From Lumbricus rubellus (lineage: Eukaryota; Annelida; Clitellata; Crassiclitellata; Lumbricidae): a stretch of 64,000 nt of DNA. Shown here piece by piece: positions 41,901 through 54,000 of this stretch (position 1 is its first letter; each line of letters starts with the position of its first letter). A program made the translations under genes and the position numbers. The DNA lies in assembly GCA_945859605.1 (NCBI GenBank), contig OX243825.1, forward strand, positions 4,379,291 through 4,443,290, written 5' to 3'. The notes under the pieces were generated by a model, which searched no databases, was not told the DNA's origin, and saw only the letters and a program-made list of their open reading frames with translations.

Positions 41901-44900
41901 AATATACGGTTAATTTTGAAGGTGTCCTTGGTACTAAGTCTCCAATGTATATGGTAGACTGTTCTTATGGCCAATTTCTGAAGTACAACCAAGCATTGGA
42001 GAGTTTGAGAATAGTTAACACCCCAAGAGATATTACAGTATGAAAAATACGGATAGACAAGCGTATAATAGAGGTTAGTGAGGATATTCGAAGGCAAGTT
42101 ATGGCGTATTCTTCGTAGTATACCTATGTTCTTAGCTACTTTTTTGGCAATCTGTGAAATATGTTCTTTCCAATTCAAATGAGAATCAATAATAGTGCCT
42201 AAAAACTTGGTTGAGGTCACCTGGTTAATGGATATACCATCAATGGCAATATGTAAATTATCCGGTGGGGGTGTTTTACGCATAGCATAGAAAACAATAT
42301 AGTTAGTTTTAGTCAGATTAAGGGACAGCTTGTTAGTTCTAAACCAGAGTGATATTAGTTGGAGTTCACTGTTAGCCCTGCAAAATAGATCCGTGATAGA
42401 TTTATCGTTAAGGAAGGCATTAGTGTCATCAGCAAATAACACTAGTTTGAATAAAGAAGATATATTAGACAAATCATTTACATAAAGCAAGAACAAAAGG
42501 GGACCAAGAATAGAACCCTGGGGAACACCACAGGTTATATTACTAGAATAGGAAGAAGAATCGTTAAAATATACAAACTGAGTTCTATTCTTTAGATAAT
42601 CAGAAAACCATTCATTGGCTACTCCTCTTATTCCATAACCTTTCAGTTTTTTAAGTAGAATACTGTGATCTACCGTATCAAAGGCAAAATTATTATTATA
42701 GGACTTTGTTGAACAGAAAAGTTGGCACTGTTTCAAATAATAAGAATTATTACAACAGAGTCAATTGAAATAACAAATAACCTACCTAATATAATGAGAT
42801 AAGCAGTTTTTGTCAATTGACTTGATGACATAATGGCTGAGCAAATGAATCTTCCGGCGTCAGTCAGTTGAACATTTCTAATAATCAAATCACATCCGGA
42901 TGAATTGTCGACACTGTAGCGATCTCTATCAACCGTGTCAAGTATCCTTGAAGTCTTGAAAATAGTCATCACGTTTCCACCAGCCATATTATACTTCTGC
43001 CAGTCAATTCCGTAACAGTTTCTAGATGGAGATGAACATTTCAAAGCAACAGTTGAGCCAACAATGCTCAATGTGTTGTCAGGTCCTTCCAATTGACTTT
43101 CTTGTGCACCTAGAAGAAAGTGAAAGAAGTTTAGATTGTGAGTGTTTGGAAATTGTCTCAACGTACTAACGTGAGAGTAAGCTTATCTATAGGCGGTCTA
43201 ATATGCGTGGGCTGTATCACCAGGAGTTGAACTGAAACTTATATGGATTTGATCTGCCAGATTTTCACTGGAAGTAGTTTGGTCCATCGCTCAATATGTA
43301 AGTAATCGATTATCTGCTGATTACTTGCTTTTCGGCGAAGAAATCGCAATCGCTGAATCCTATTTCTAAGCTGACCAAAGGTCGCGGCGGGTCTTAATTG
43401 GCATGGCGATTTACTCTTGACCTACCTTATGACATGCTGGAAAACCTCATTTACTGTAGGCCTAACAGTTTAAAACCGTGCCTAGAATCTAACATCTTAA
43501 CCTCACGCAGCTGCCGTAGTGTGTCTCAGCGTACAGCCTCAGAATTCTCCGCGTAGCCGCTGACTCATCGGCTATGGTCTGACCGCCTGCATGTTATAAT
43601 TATTCTAGTCTGTTACTTGTGCGCCTAGCTTCGAATTCAACGAAAGCAGGTCGATTTGCTTTACACCCCTGGGGATAATATGAGTGCGTTGGTTTCCCGT
43701 TGCCTTCCTCACAGCCAATTGTGGGTGAGCAACTTGTTCAAGGTCGCTACGTAGTGGCTTAACCTGCGACCCTTCGGTCACAAGGCGACGAACTTACCGC
43801 TTCACCACCGCGTCCCACTTTCTTTGGTTAAAAAAGACAAATTTTAGAGCTGTTTTAATGCTCTTGATACCCATATTGTTTTGTTTCAATTGTTAATTAA
43901 TTAACTGACCCTTATAGGGTAACCGGGGGGTAAAAAATAACCCCCAGTCTACTTTTTTTCGTATACTTTTTTGAATGAAAGAAAATAGACTTTTGCTTTT
44001 GTGACTTTCCTAAATATGTTTTTTCTTCACAATGTCGTTTTCAGCTGTGCCACATTGCGTTGCCACCTAGCGGCAGACTAGTGTGGAAAGTAAGGTTTCA
44101 TATTCCAGTACTTGATAAATCATTTTTACACGATGTAGATGTAAGCACAAGGTTCTTTGAATACACAGGTTGGCCCGCTGGCTTAGACAGCTGGCTCATT
44201 AACTCGGCGTGGGGTGTTTCTGACGTCACATACCTAGTCGATTCGACTCATGTATAACCTACATGCAGTTCATTCACTGTATCTGCCCAAGATCAATCCA
44301 CACATGTATTCAGTGTAACTGATGTATTTACAACAAATAAATAGAGATACCTAGTAACTGTGCAATCGCCAGTTGAAAAAAATGCTTACTGTCTAGGAAA
44401 GGTTTATCATTTCATCAATAATTTTCTAAAGATGACGGATTATTCTAACTCTGGATATCAATGTGCTGCCGGAAAGATACATTTAATGCAAAGACGGCGC
44501 GCATATGTTCTGAGCATTTCGAAGCTGAACAGTTTCACACAGATTTAAGAAGCAAAAGACGTTGCCAGAAGCCAGTAAGATTAGACATTTAGCCAAGTAG
44601 TCGAACATTTCTCTTCCCGGACATAATAAATTATCACCCCGGACATTTACCCCGCCCCGGACGTCCCCCCCCCCGAGGTAGGACATTCCCCGTATATAGA
44701 CAAAGTCTATCAAAATATAAATAAATAAATAAATACATACATACATACATACATACATACATACATACATACATACATACATACATACATACATACATAC
44801 ATACATACATACATACATACATACATACATACATACATACATACATACATACATACATACATACATACATACATACATACATACATACATACATACATAC

Positions 44901-45028
44901 ATACATACATACATACATACATACATACATACATACATACATACATACATACATACATACATACATACATACAGACGTGCGCATATGTAGGCTATGTATG
45001 TTTGTGTGTATGTATGTATGCATGTATG

Positions 45029-45059
<31 letters not shown>

Positions 45060-48000
45060 TGTATGAATGTATGTGTGTGTATGTATGTATGTATGTATGT
45101 ATGTATGTATGTATGTATGTATGTATGTATGTATGTATGTATGTATGTATGTATGTATGTATATGTATGTATGCATGTATGTATGTATGTATGTATGTAT
45201 GTATGTATGTATGTATGTATGTATGTATGTATGTATGTATGTATGTATGTATGTATGTATGTATGTATGTATGTATGTATGTATGTATGTATGTATGTAT
45301 GTATGTATGTATGTATGTATGTATGTATGTCTGGGGGAATGTCCGGCTACCCGGCTGCAACTGTCATTCATGTGTACATCTTGTTAGTGCCATTCGATTA
45401 ATCATTTCTGATGCTAGGATTTGTTAGTGTCATTTAAGGCTGCTCTTAATGTCGTTCACATCTAAAATTATATTTACAATGAACGATAGCCGTGGGCAAC
45501 TTCTGACTTACTGAATTAATGTAGGCTAATTAGATATTGGATCCGGAGTTTAATGGCGGCTTAATTATGACAACAAAGGACGTATTTGGCATACAACAGC
45601 AGATTTAAATTCCTACTGATGTTACTAAATGTACGCTATCAAGGTTCTTCGAATACATTTGGTATGCTATAGTTTCAACAGACATGTCAGATGCCATGCA
45701 GCACTGGTCGATTAGGCATGTGACGTCACGGCGCCCCACTCCGATTCACGCATATTCATAACCCCCTCAGCGGCGCGACCTGTGTGTGAATAGATCTTGA
45801 AGTAAGCATTGTAGTTGATAGAACTGAATTGTTGGAGATATGTGGTTCTTGTATTTTTGCACATGAATTAGTCATTCTTTGCTGTATGATTCCTTTTTCA
45901 GGTTGCATTATATTAGTGTAGTTTACGTACTTTTGCATAAAGCTATCGAAAGAAATAGGTGATTACAACGCCACAAAAGGCGCGGTGGGCTCATTCGACC
46001 TGAAAACAAAGGGATATACTTGCAGTTGCAGGACCAGAAGATGGCCTCTTCTATTTTTTGGTTGATGCAGCAGCGCTCAACGCGTAGGGAATGTGGGGGC
46101 AAGTGTGGCATAAAGTCATAAAATGCTGAATAAAACATGTAATATTAAACATATCAAGATGAAATTTGTTTTGTAGTGTAGGTAGATCATCGGTGCATCC
46201 ATAGAATTGCTTAGATTGCTAATGGACACGATTTGTTTAATCAAAATCTAGCTTGGGGCGGAGGCACCCAAAAGGCCACTCTTGCCCCACCATGTGGGGC
46301 ATGAATATCATGCCACTCTTACCTCTAGTTGGGGACAAGACTGGCATACCCTTCGTACCCCCAGAGACAGTAACATACGCTACGTATTCAACAATTTTGC
46401 TGTACACCAATAAGCAGGAATTTATGTCTTGAATATTAAATGAAACAATTGCACACAGCAATGCATAATGTGATGAGAAGATACCTTTCATGAAATCTCT
46501 CAAGTATCGGTTTTGCTAAGCAATCTAAAGAATTGACACTCTGTATTAAGCTTGAATCACCAAAATTACAACAAAGCAAAATATTTCTGATATCTAAACA
46601 AAAGTCTTAGTCAGTAAACAACAAAGACAAAAGCATGCACACAAGAAATAAGTCTAGTGTGATTTTTAATTTTCTGCGTTTTAAATGCATTTTTGTATTT
46701 CTCGGCTTCCATTGTCATTCCATTTTCGGTACCTGCCATCGCAGAAGGTATTCCCCTCTTTGCTCCATCTTATGCACGTTTTCCTCTATAGACTTGCTTT
46801 GCACGCACTTGCCTTCATGCAGCATTGCTAAATATTATTTTGCTCTTTCTGTTACGCTTGCCAGCAGCAGTAGGCAGAAGAACCTGGCGATGGATTTTTT
46901 GAACAAGAGAACTAGACGTCAAGCCTTTAGGCTACATGAAACAACTTTATTGCTAAACACTGCTCTACTTGCCTGAATTTCTTCACAGGTGATGATAAGC
47001 TGAGTATAAGTGGCATCTCTTTCTGAATTTATTCGCAGATGAGCAATCATTGAGCATAGAGGCTGAGAGTCAGTGACATCACTGTTCTGAATATCCTCAT
47101 AGGGGAAGATGGGCTAAGCTGCTATCATGTTTACTTTTCTTGGAAGGACAAGAAAGGAACAGTTTTGTCTCTTTCTCTCTCGTCACTTAGGCTATCTCAA
47201 TTTCGTCACAGAAAAATATGTGCAGTTGATACTCTTATATTACTTTTTTCAAAGGCAGGTGCTACCTTAATATTCATATCACTATCTTGTGTGTTTGCCT
47301 TTTCAGTTGTTAGTGCTCGCTGGTTCCTCAAGACAGCACACTGGTTGAGCGCGAAGCTTTGGTTTTCCTGGGTGGTTTGAGCTTTGCATTAATTCTTTGA
47401 ATTCTGGTGATGTTCCAAGTTTTCTTTTCATCATAAGCCTTTACAACCTTTTCACCTTCGTGTCCTGTTTTAAAGTTGCTACTGTATATGAGCTATTGGT
47501 GCTGCCTTTCCTCATGTTGTCTTCTCAACCAAAGTCCGTGACTTGCTCTGGACCAGGTCCAAGAGCTCAATTGTGCTTCACACAATCACTGCGCGTTTGT
47601 TATTATCAACTGCGTCAACTTCGCACTGTTGCTCGCTCGTTTAATCCTATTGTTATTGAAGGCCGCCGCATGCAACACGCACATCAAAGAGAAGCGCCGC
47701 TAATGCAATAGACAGGCAGACCGGCAACCGATAAGACACACACAGACACCGCCACGGACAAACAGACACACACACACACACAGGCAAAGGGACACTAAGT
47801 CACCGTCTATGCGAGTGGCGGAGCTACAAGGAAACTGCCAGCCGCACGGCCAAGCGCTGTTCATTCGCGGTGGGCGGGGCTATAGAAAGACGGACAGCCG
47901 CCAGACCTAGCGTAGGGGGAAAATGCAGGCCGGCAGCAAGCGGGCGGGTTCAAATCGTTACACAGCCCACAGGGGGAAAAAAGGGCATCAACTTACTCAG

Positions 48001-51000
48001 GAGCGAAACCCCATTTTCGTTACACCCTCCTCCCAGCACGATACAAAAATGCCCTCATTTTTTAACGAGCAAGCACTAATTACTAGAGTCCATAGCAAAT
48101 TCTACCAGTCTCTAAGACAAAGCTAAAAGTTCATATCAGTTCAAAACTAAGACAACGCTAAAAGTTCATATCGGTGCAAGGCTAAGACACACTAAAAGTC
48201 TTTACCAGTTCAAGCTTAGGCAAACAACTAAAGAAAACGCACACGGCGACGCACAACGTAACCGGCTCTAGCATGTCCTCTACAATTTCTAAAAGAAACG
48301 GGGTCGTTTCTCGACCATTTACAAGTGAAAATCGCAAGCAATTCTAACCTAACAACTGACGGAAATGACCATCGACAGTCTTTGCTCAATAACACAAATA
48401 TGCACAAATTTATGCAATCGTAAACATTCGCATGATTTCTTTTCATAACGCATTTTCCTTTTCTTCTCATAACAACAGTATTCATAACAACAGAACAGCA
48501 GTAAAGTATGCCCACCTGACATTGACTACGTTCCTACACACTGTCAAATCAGGACATACAGCCTTCACATCACATTCAGCAAATCAGAATTGATAACGGG
48601 CAGGTCGGCGCACTGTCCGCTTCGGGCGTGGTTTCGCCCGGTCAAAGTTACAAATCGTTCGAGGACGCATTTATCGCTCTCCACCAGAAGAGCGGCTTGC
48701 CTTCCTCCGTCGGTCGCCTCGGCGGCGGCAGCGGGCGTTGTCGCCTCCCGTTCTTCGCACCAGTCGAGAGGTCGGAGGATCGCTCCGCCCCTTTCTCAGA
48801 CAGGCGGTGAAGGCGTTGACGCACACTCCGCCTCATTCTCTCAGATGGCTGCTGGCGGTCCCTCCCCACGGACCTTGGACCCACGTACGCAGCCACTGAC
48901 TCTACCCAGGGCATTCGCTCTAAAAGGCGCCTAGGAGGGGGGCAAGGATTACCTCTACACGCATGGCTACCCCGAACTAGCTTTAACAATTTCATTGGCT
49001 GCCGATAAACCATATAGAACCCACGGGCACTATCGTCCTTTCGGGCCAGCACCCCACTAGAGACACACTCATTAACGGCTGACTTAACTAGTTCCTCAGT
49101 TAACGTCCTATCCCGTCCACTATCGATCAGGGTCCTATGATGCATGGAATTACGTCCTAACGGCTGTCTAACAGGGTACGTCACGGCCGTCTAGAGTCTG
49201 TCCATGGACGCGGACGTCCTGTCCAAGTCTCGGTCAGTCACAGAAAACACGTCTCTGTACTCAAGCAACAGTCTATCTAAACGCTCCCGAATCTCGTGTC
49301 TTCTGGCACATCTGCCATTAACATTAACATGTCTCCGGACAGAGACTCGCTACCAGGTTCAATTAGTCCATCCCCTAAACACTGGTCCGGAGTTAATCTT
49401 ACGGGGTCATCGCTTAGGTTAACTACCCCTACCTTAGCCTCAACGGCAACGCGGGCCAGCTGGTCTTCAGTCATCCCGACAGACGCTATAGTGGTCAAAT
49501 CCCTACACAAAGTCTTAATCGGGACTGCGCTCTACGACTTAGGAGGCACTACAACCTCCTCAGCAAGCATAACCCTGTGGCACCACATGGACCCGTTACC
49601 TCTTACAAGGGGAATACGCCTACGTCCTAAAAACAGGGCACCATTCCTAAAGCCTAGCCTGCAGCGGTGCTCTCCGAGCCAGTCCATACCCAAAATGGGC
49701 TCAGTAATTTGGTCGGATACCACAAATCTCGTGGAGACCCCGAAACCATCCCGTACCTTAAGGGGCAAACGGACCTCCCCAAGGACATTATTGCTAGTGA
49801 AATTTGCAGTAATCAGAAATCGAGAACAAGATTGCAGTGCTAACCCTTGGACGGTCGTGGCTGGGATCAGCGTGACTTCCGATCCAGTGACGATCAAGCA
49901 CATCTGCTGTCGTCCGTTGATTGTTCCTCTGATGTAGATCGCGTTGCTGCTCGCGCGGTTTGGCAATCTGGAACGCGTCGTATGGTTCATGGCCACCGGG
50001 TTTGATGGCTCTTCCGTCCCAGTCGTCTCGGCGTCGTTCCGGCGGTCGAAAGGGCGTCGTGGCTGGCGGCATTCACGAGCGATGTGACCGGCTCGTTTGC
50101 AGTTGTAGCAGGTCACACCCCGTCTCGAGCGGTCCTGGTCGTTGGCCCCGCTGTTTCCGGGGCGAACGTTCCGCCCTGAATCGTCGTCGGTAGGAGCTCG
50201 GCCTCGCAGCTCCTGGAACTGTTGGTCGATCCGTCTCTCCATCTCCTTCTGCCAGCGTCGCTGATCGTCACGCTGCGTCTCATGGAACCGGTCAAGCGTA
50301 GACTGGATCTGGGTACTCACGTCAGTCTCTTGAGTACCCCTGACACGGTTGGAAGGCCCTCTGCGGTCGTCGGAGTCGTTCGTCCGCTGGTAGGCGTCCA
50401 GACGAAGCGCCGTCCGGTAGGCCTCGTCCAAGTTCTTTGGTTCACGTTCACGTACCTTGAGCGAAAGATCTCTATCGCGCAAGGCCTCCAGGAAAGCGTC
50501 CTTCGCGATGATTTCCGTGGTCTCGTTGGAAGGTACCGGGTACGCTAACACGACAAGGCGACGGATGTCGTGTAGCAGGTCGCTCAAAGTCTCCTCGGAA
50601 CGCTGGCGTCGATAGTACAGCTGAACGCGGAAACTTTCTGCCTGGCCCTCCGTTCCGTACCTCTCGCGAAGTCGTTCGACGAGCTCCTCGTAGCCAACGT
50701 CTCTCCTGGCGCCGAAGTCCCAAAGCAGCTGCGTAGCGGCTTTCTCCAGGCTGCATCGAAGGTAGTAGACCCGGTCAGCGGCCGTCCACTGGTTGTGACG
50801 GGCGCAGACTTCAAACTGCACCAGGAACGATTCCAGAGATCCCGTCCCATCAAAATTTCCCGGTTTCATCGGAGGCGGTCGTTTCCACGGCAGGCCTCCG
50901 GCAGTCTCCAGCACCTTCAGCGAGGTCTCCTGTTCGTCAGATCTGTCCCGGAAGCTCGTCCTCATCGGCCTCCGTTCATCGGTGCGAAGCTCCTCGATCA

Positions 51001-54000
51001 GTCGTCTCCGGTCCGTTCGGTCCTCTACCATCGCACTCTCGTCGGCGAGCGGTGTAGACACGCTCGTCCGCAAGGCGGCGTATCCTCCAGCGGCGCAGGC
51101 GCCTGTGACTTCATCGTCTTCTTCCATCGTCGGTCGAATGGCTGCTGTCGATCAGCGGAAACTGCAAACCCCACTTCTGGTACCAGTGTCGCGGAAAAAT
51201 AGGTCCCGTCGTAGACCCCACTATTCTCTCCGTGCCCGTTGAGCTAATCGTCAGGATGACCGTCCAGCGATCAGCGGGAGTAGGGTCTCTCCAAATACGT
51301 CACGAGTGTCGTTTCAGGGGGGTGGAAACGCGAGTCCGCCTCCGTCGTCTTTCGGAGGTCCCGCAGTTGCTCTAATCGACTTGCCACACTCCAGAAACCA
51401 ACGACGATGTTGAAAGAACACAGTTTATTCACTTAGAACTTCATTCGCCAATTCTCGCTCTAACTCTGACTGACTCTCTCGATGGCTCCCTCTCAATGAC
51501 TAACTACTGCTTAACTACGACTTGTATTTATACCTTTCAAGGGTTCTTATCGGACCCCACCGCCCCGTACATCAAAGGGGAGCCGCTCATAGAAGGTGCC
51601 GTGCACAAAGAGAAAGCCGCCTCGTGCACAAAAGGCAAGCCGCACATAGAAGATACCGTGCACTAAGAGAAACACCGCCAATGCAATATACCGTGCACAA
51701 AGGAAGAGCCGCCTCTTACAAACGTGTGCAGAAGGGAAGGCCGCCGCATGCAACACGCACATCAAAGAGAAGCGCCGCTAATGCAATAGACAGGCAGACC
51801 GGCAACCGATAAGACACACACAGACACCGCCACGGACAAACAGACACACACACACACAGGCAAAGGGACACTAAGTCACCGTCTATGCGAGTGGCGGAGC
51901 TACAAGGAAACTGCCAGCCGCACGGCCAAGCGCTGCTCATTCGCGGTGGGCGGGGCTATAGAAAGACGGACAGCCGCCAGACCTAGCGTAGGGGGAAAAT
52001 GCAAGAGGCCGGCAGCAAGCGGGCGGGTTCAAATCGTTACACAGCCCACAGGAGAAAAAAGGGCATCAACTTACTCAGGAGCGAAACCCCATTTTCACTA
52101 CAATAGGATCTCTACCCTAATCTGGCGCTACCTGCTAGGCCTTGCTCCTTCCTATAGGCTATAGCTATACCTTTGTGAGCTCCGTAACCCTATTCACAGT
52201 GCTCGTCACTTCCGCTCCATCGTTCGACTGAAAAGTCTGTTCTCAGTCTTTGCTCGTGGCTTACTTCCACTATATATATATGCAGAACCATGCTTTCACG
52301 GTGTAAGGACCGTCAACCTGGAATGGCCTTCCTCTGACATTCTGCTCCCTTTATAAAGGTCATTCTCAGGCTTTCCTCTCACATCTTCAGACAGTTTTAT
52401 TTTGCCGCGCTGAAGTTGGGAGCGCCTCTGAGTAGTCTCCTTGAAGAGGTATTATACAAATGCATTTAATGAATGAGTATCTTGTTGAAGTTTCTTAACT
52501 TCTTGTTTGTCTGATCGTTCTGTGTCATTGGCCAATTCTTACCTAACGTTTGCTACCTTCTTCACTTATCCTGCACTGGTCTAGCAGATCTCCAAGTCAC
52601 AGACATGACTGTCCCGACGCTTTATTGAAACGTCAATAGGCCTATAGGCATGCACAAAGCCAGAATTATAATGGCGTAGGCAATAGCTTGAAATTCCATG
52701 CTATATCATTGCCTAGAATTTCGAAAAATCTCCACTAGCCACCATTTTCACTTTCGTCAGTGTGAGTTTTCGCTGAGTTTTACGCTTTTAAATATATAAC
52801 CTTGAACCACGTAGTACATTATGTACAACGCCAATTAATAGAATAGATCTAATACACGTAGGCCTAGGCTATAGGCTACCTGTGGGCAAAACTGGCATAC
52901 CGCTGGGGCAAAAGTGTCAGTAATGGGGCAATAGTGGCACGTAAAACGGGGGTAAGAGTGGCATACAATGCTACTTTTGCCCCGATTTGGGTGCCCATAA
53001 TTACGACGATCTATCAGCACTATTGCGTGGCCTAATTTCTGAAAGCTTATAGAATTGAAAAGAACACACATCCCAGCATAACACAAAATAAAACTTTAAC
53101 AAGTGCGATCTTAATACTGAAAGTGAGCAACATATTTGTTATACTCACGAGAGTTGCAAATAACGCGAAAAATGGAAAAAATGATATAAAATTTTTACCA
53201 TTTAACTTTTGGAAACTTTTGTCTTATGAAAACGTAACACTTAATGATAGTCTATGTTCGCACTAGGTAAAGGTTTCAGAAAATAAGTAGCCTACATACT
53301 TCGAAAGTGGGGATGCCACTCTTACCCTACCCTGCCACTTTTGCACCACTTATCACTATGTCATAATTATAGAAGTTGCAGAATCCAACATATCGAGATC
53401 ACGCACATTCAGTTTCAGTAGGCCTACGTTTGGACAAGCGCCGTGTGTTCCTGCTGGAAGTTGGTCATGAGTTAATCAGACCGCTTATAATCACGAGTCA
53501 TCATTTTAATTCTAGATTTGTTACTCATTACGTTGAATAATATCCTTGTCTATCAAATAAATTAAGCATGACCGACATTGGTTAAACATTTCCCTAGATT
53601 TGACGAAAATAAATTGGGGTAATTTTTTACCCCCCGGTTACCAACAACTGTAAACAAAAAAGGGTTACCCTATAAAGGTTAATTAAATTTGATCACATTT
53701 CCCTTTATATTTTGAGCTAAAATAAAACAATTGTAACGTATGTAGGCCTACAACAGAGTCGTAATGTATTGTTACGTAACTTACGCTTATTACTAAACTA
53801 AGATAAGCTATGGTACTAGAAACGTGTATACAAGATCTAACATTGTTAAGCTATCCTCTCTGCAGCGTCTGACTACCGAATGCAAAACTTGTTGCGTAAT
53901 TTTGTCAATATGTTGCAAGATCTTCTTTATGGTGGTTTTAGTGTGAGGAGCCACATATTTATAATCGGCATGATTGAAATAGTCCCCTGCGCCGCTGCCA

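Larger units (their letters stand above)
47657..52102 (-). mobile_element. Decayed Ty3/gypsy-like LTR retrotransposon
   Basis: The 5' LTR is at about 51187-52102 and starts TGTAGTGAAAATGGGG on the minus strand. A PBS-like TGGTACCAGAAGTGGGG follows. Inside are a gag-protease frame and short pol remnants. A purine-rich tract then leads to a 3' LTR (47657-48024) that starts TGTAACGAAAATGGGG but lacks its second half. Most of reverse transcriptase, RNase H and integrase is missing, so the element cannot move by itself. Confidence 0.85.
43905..53678. mobile_element. Large TTAA-flanked inverted-repeat element (piggyBac-like?) with nested insertions
   Basis: CCCTTATAGGGTAACCGGGG near 43909 and its inverted partner near 53620-53678 lie next to TTAA at both sides. 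A second inverted pair with GGCACCCAAA and CCACTCTTGCCCC words lies at 46240-46360 and 52870-53000. TTAA targets suggest piggyBac, but I recognise no transposase. An LTR element and microsatellites have expanded it. Confidence 0.45.

Noticed and set aside
44483..45427. MYVC- and IHTY-rich proteins
   Set aside because: Tetranucleotide microsatellite artefacts.
46635..46976. A 113-codon plus-strand frame as a gene
   Set aside because: No recognisable motif. It sits inside the large mobile element and has a composition like random AT-rich DNA.
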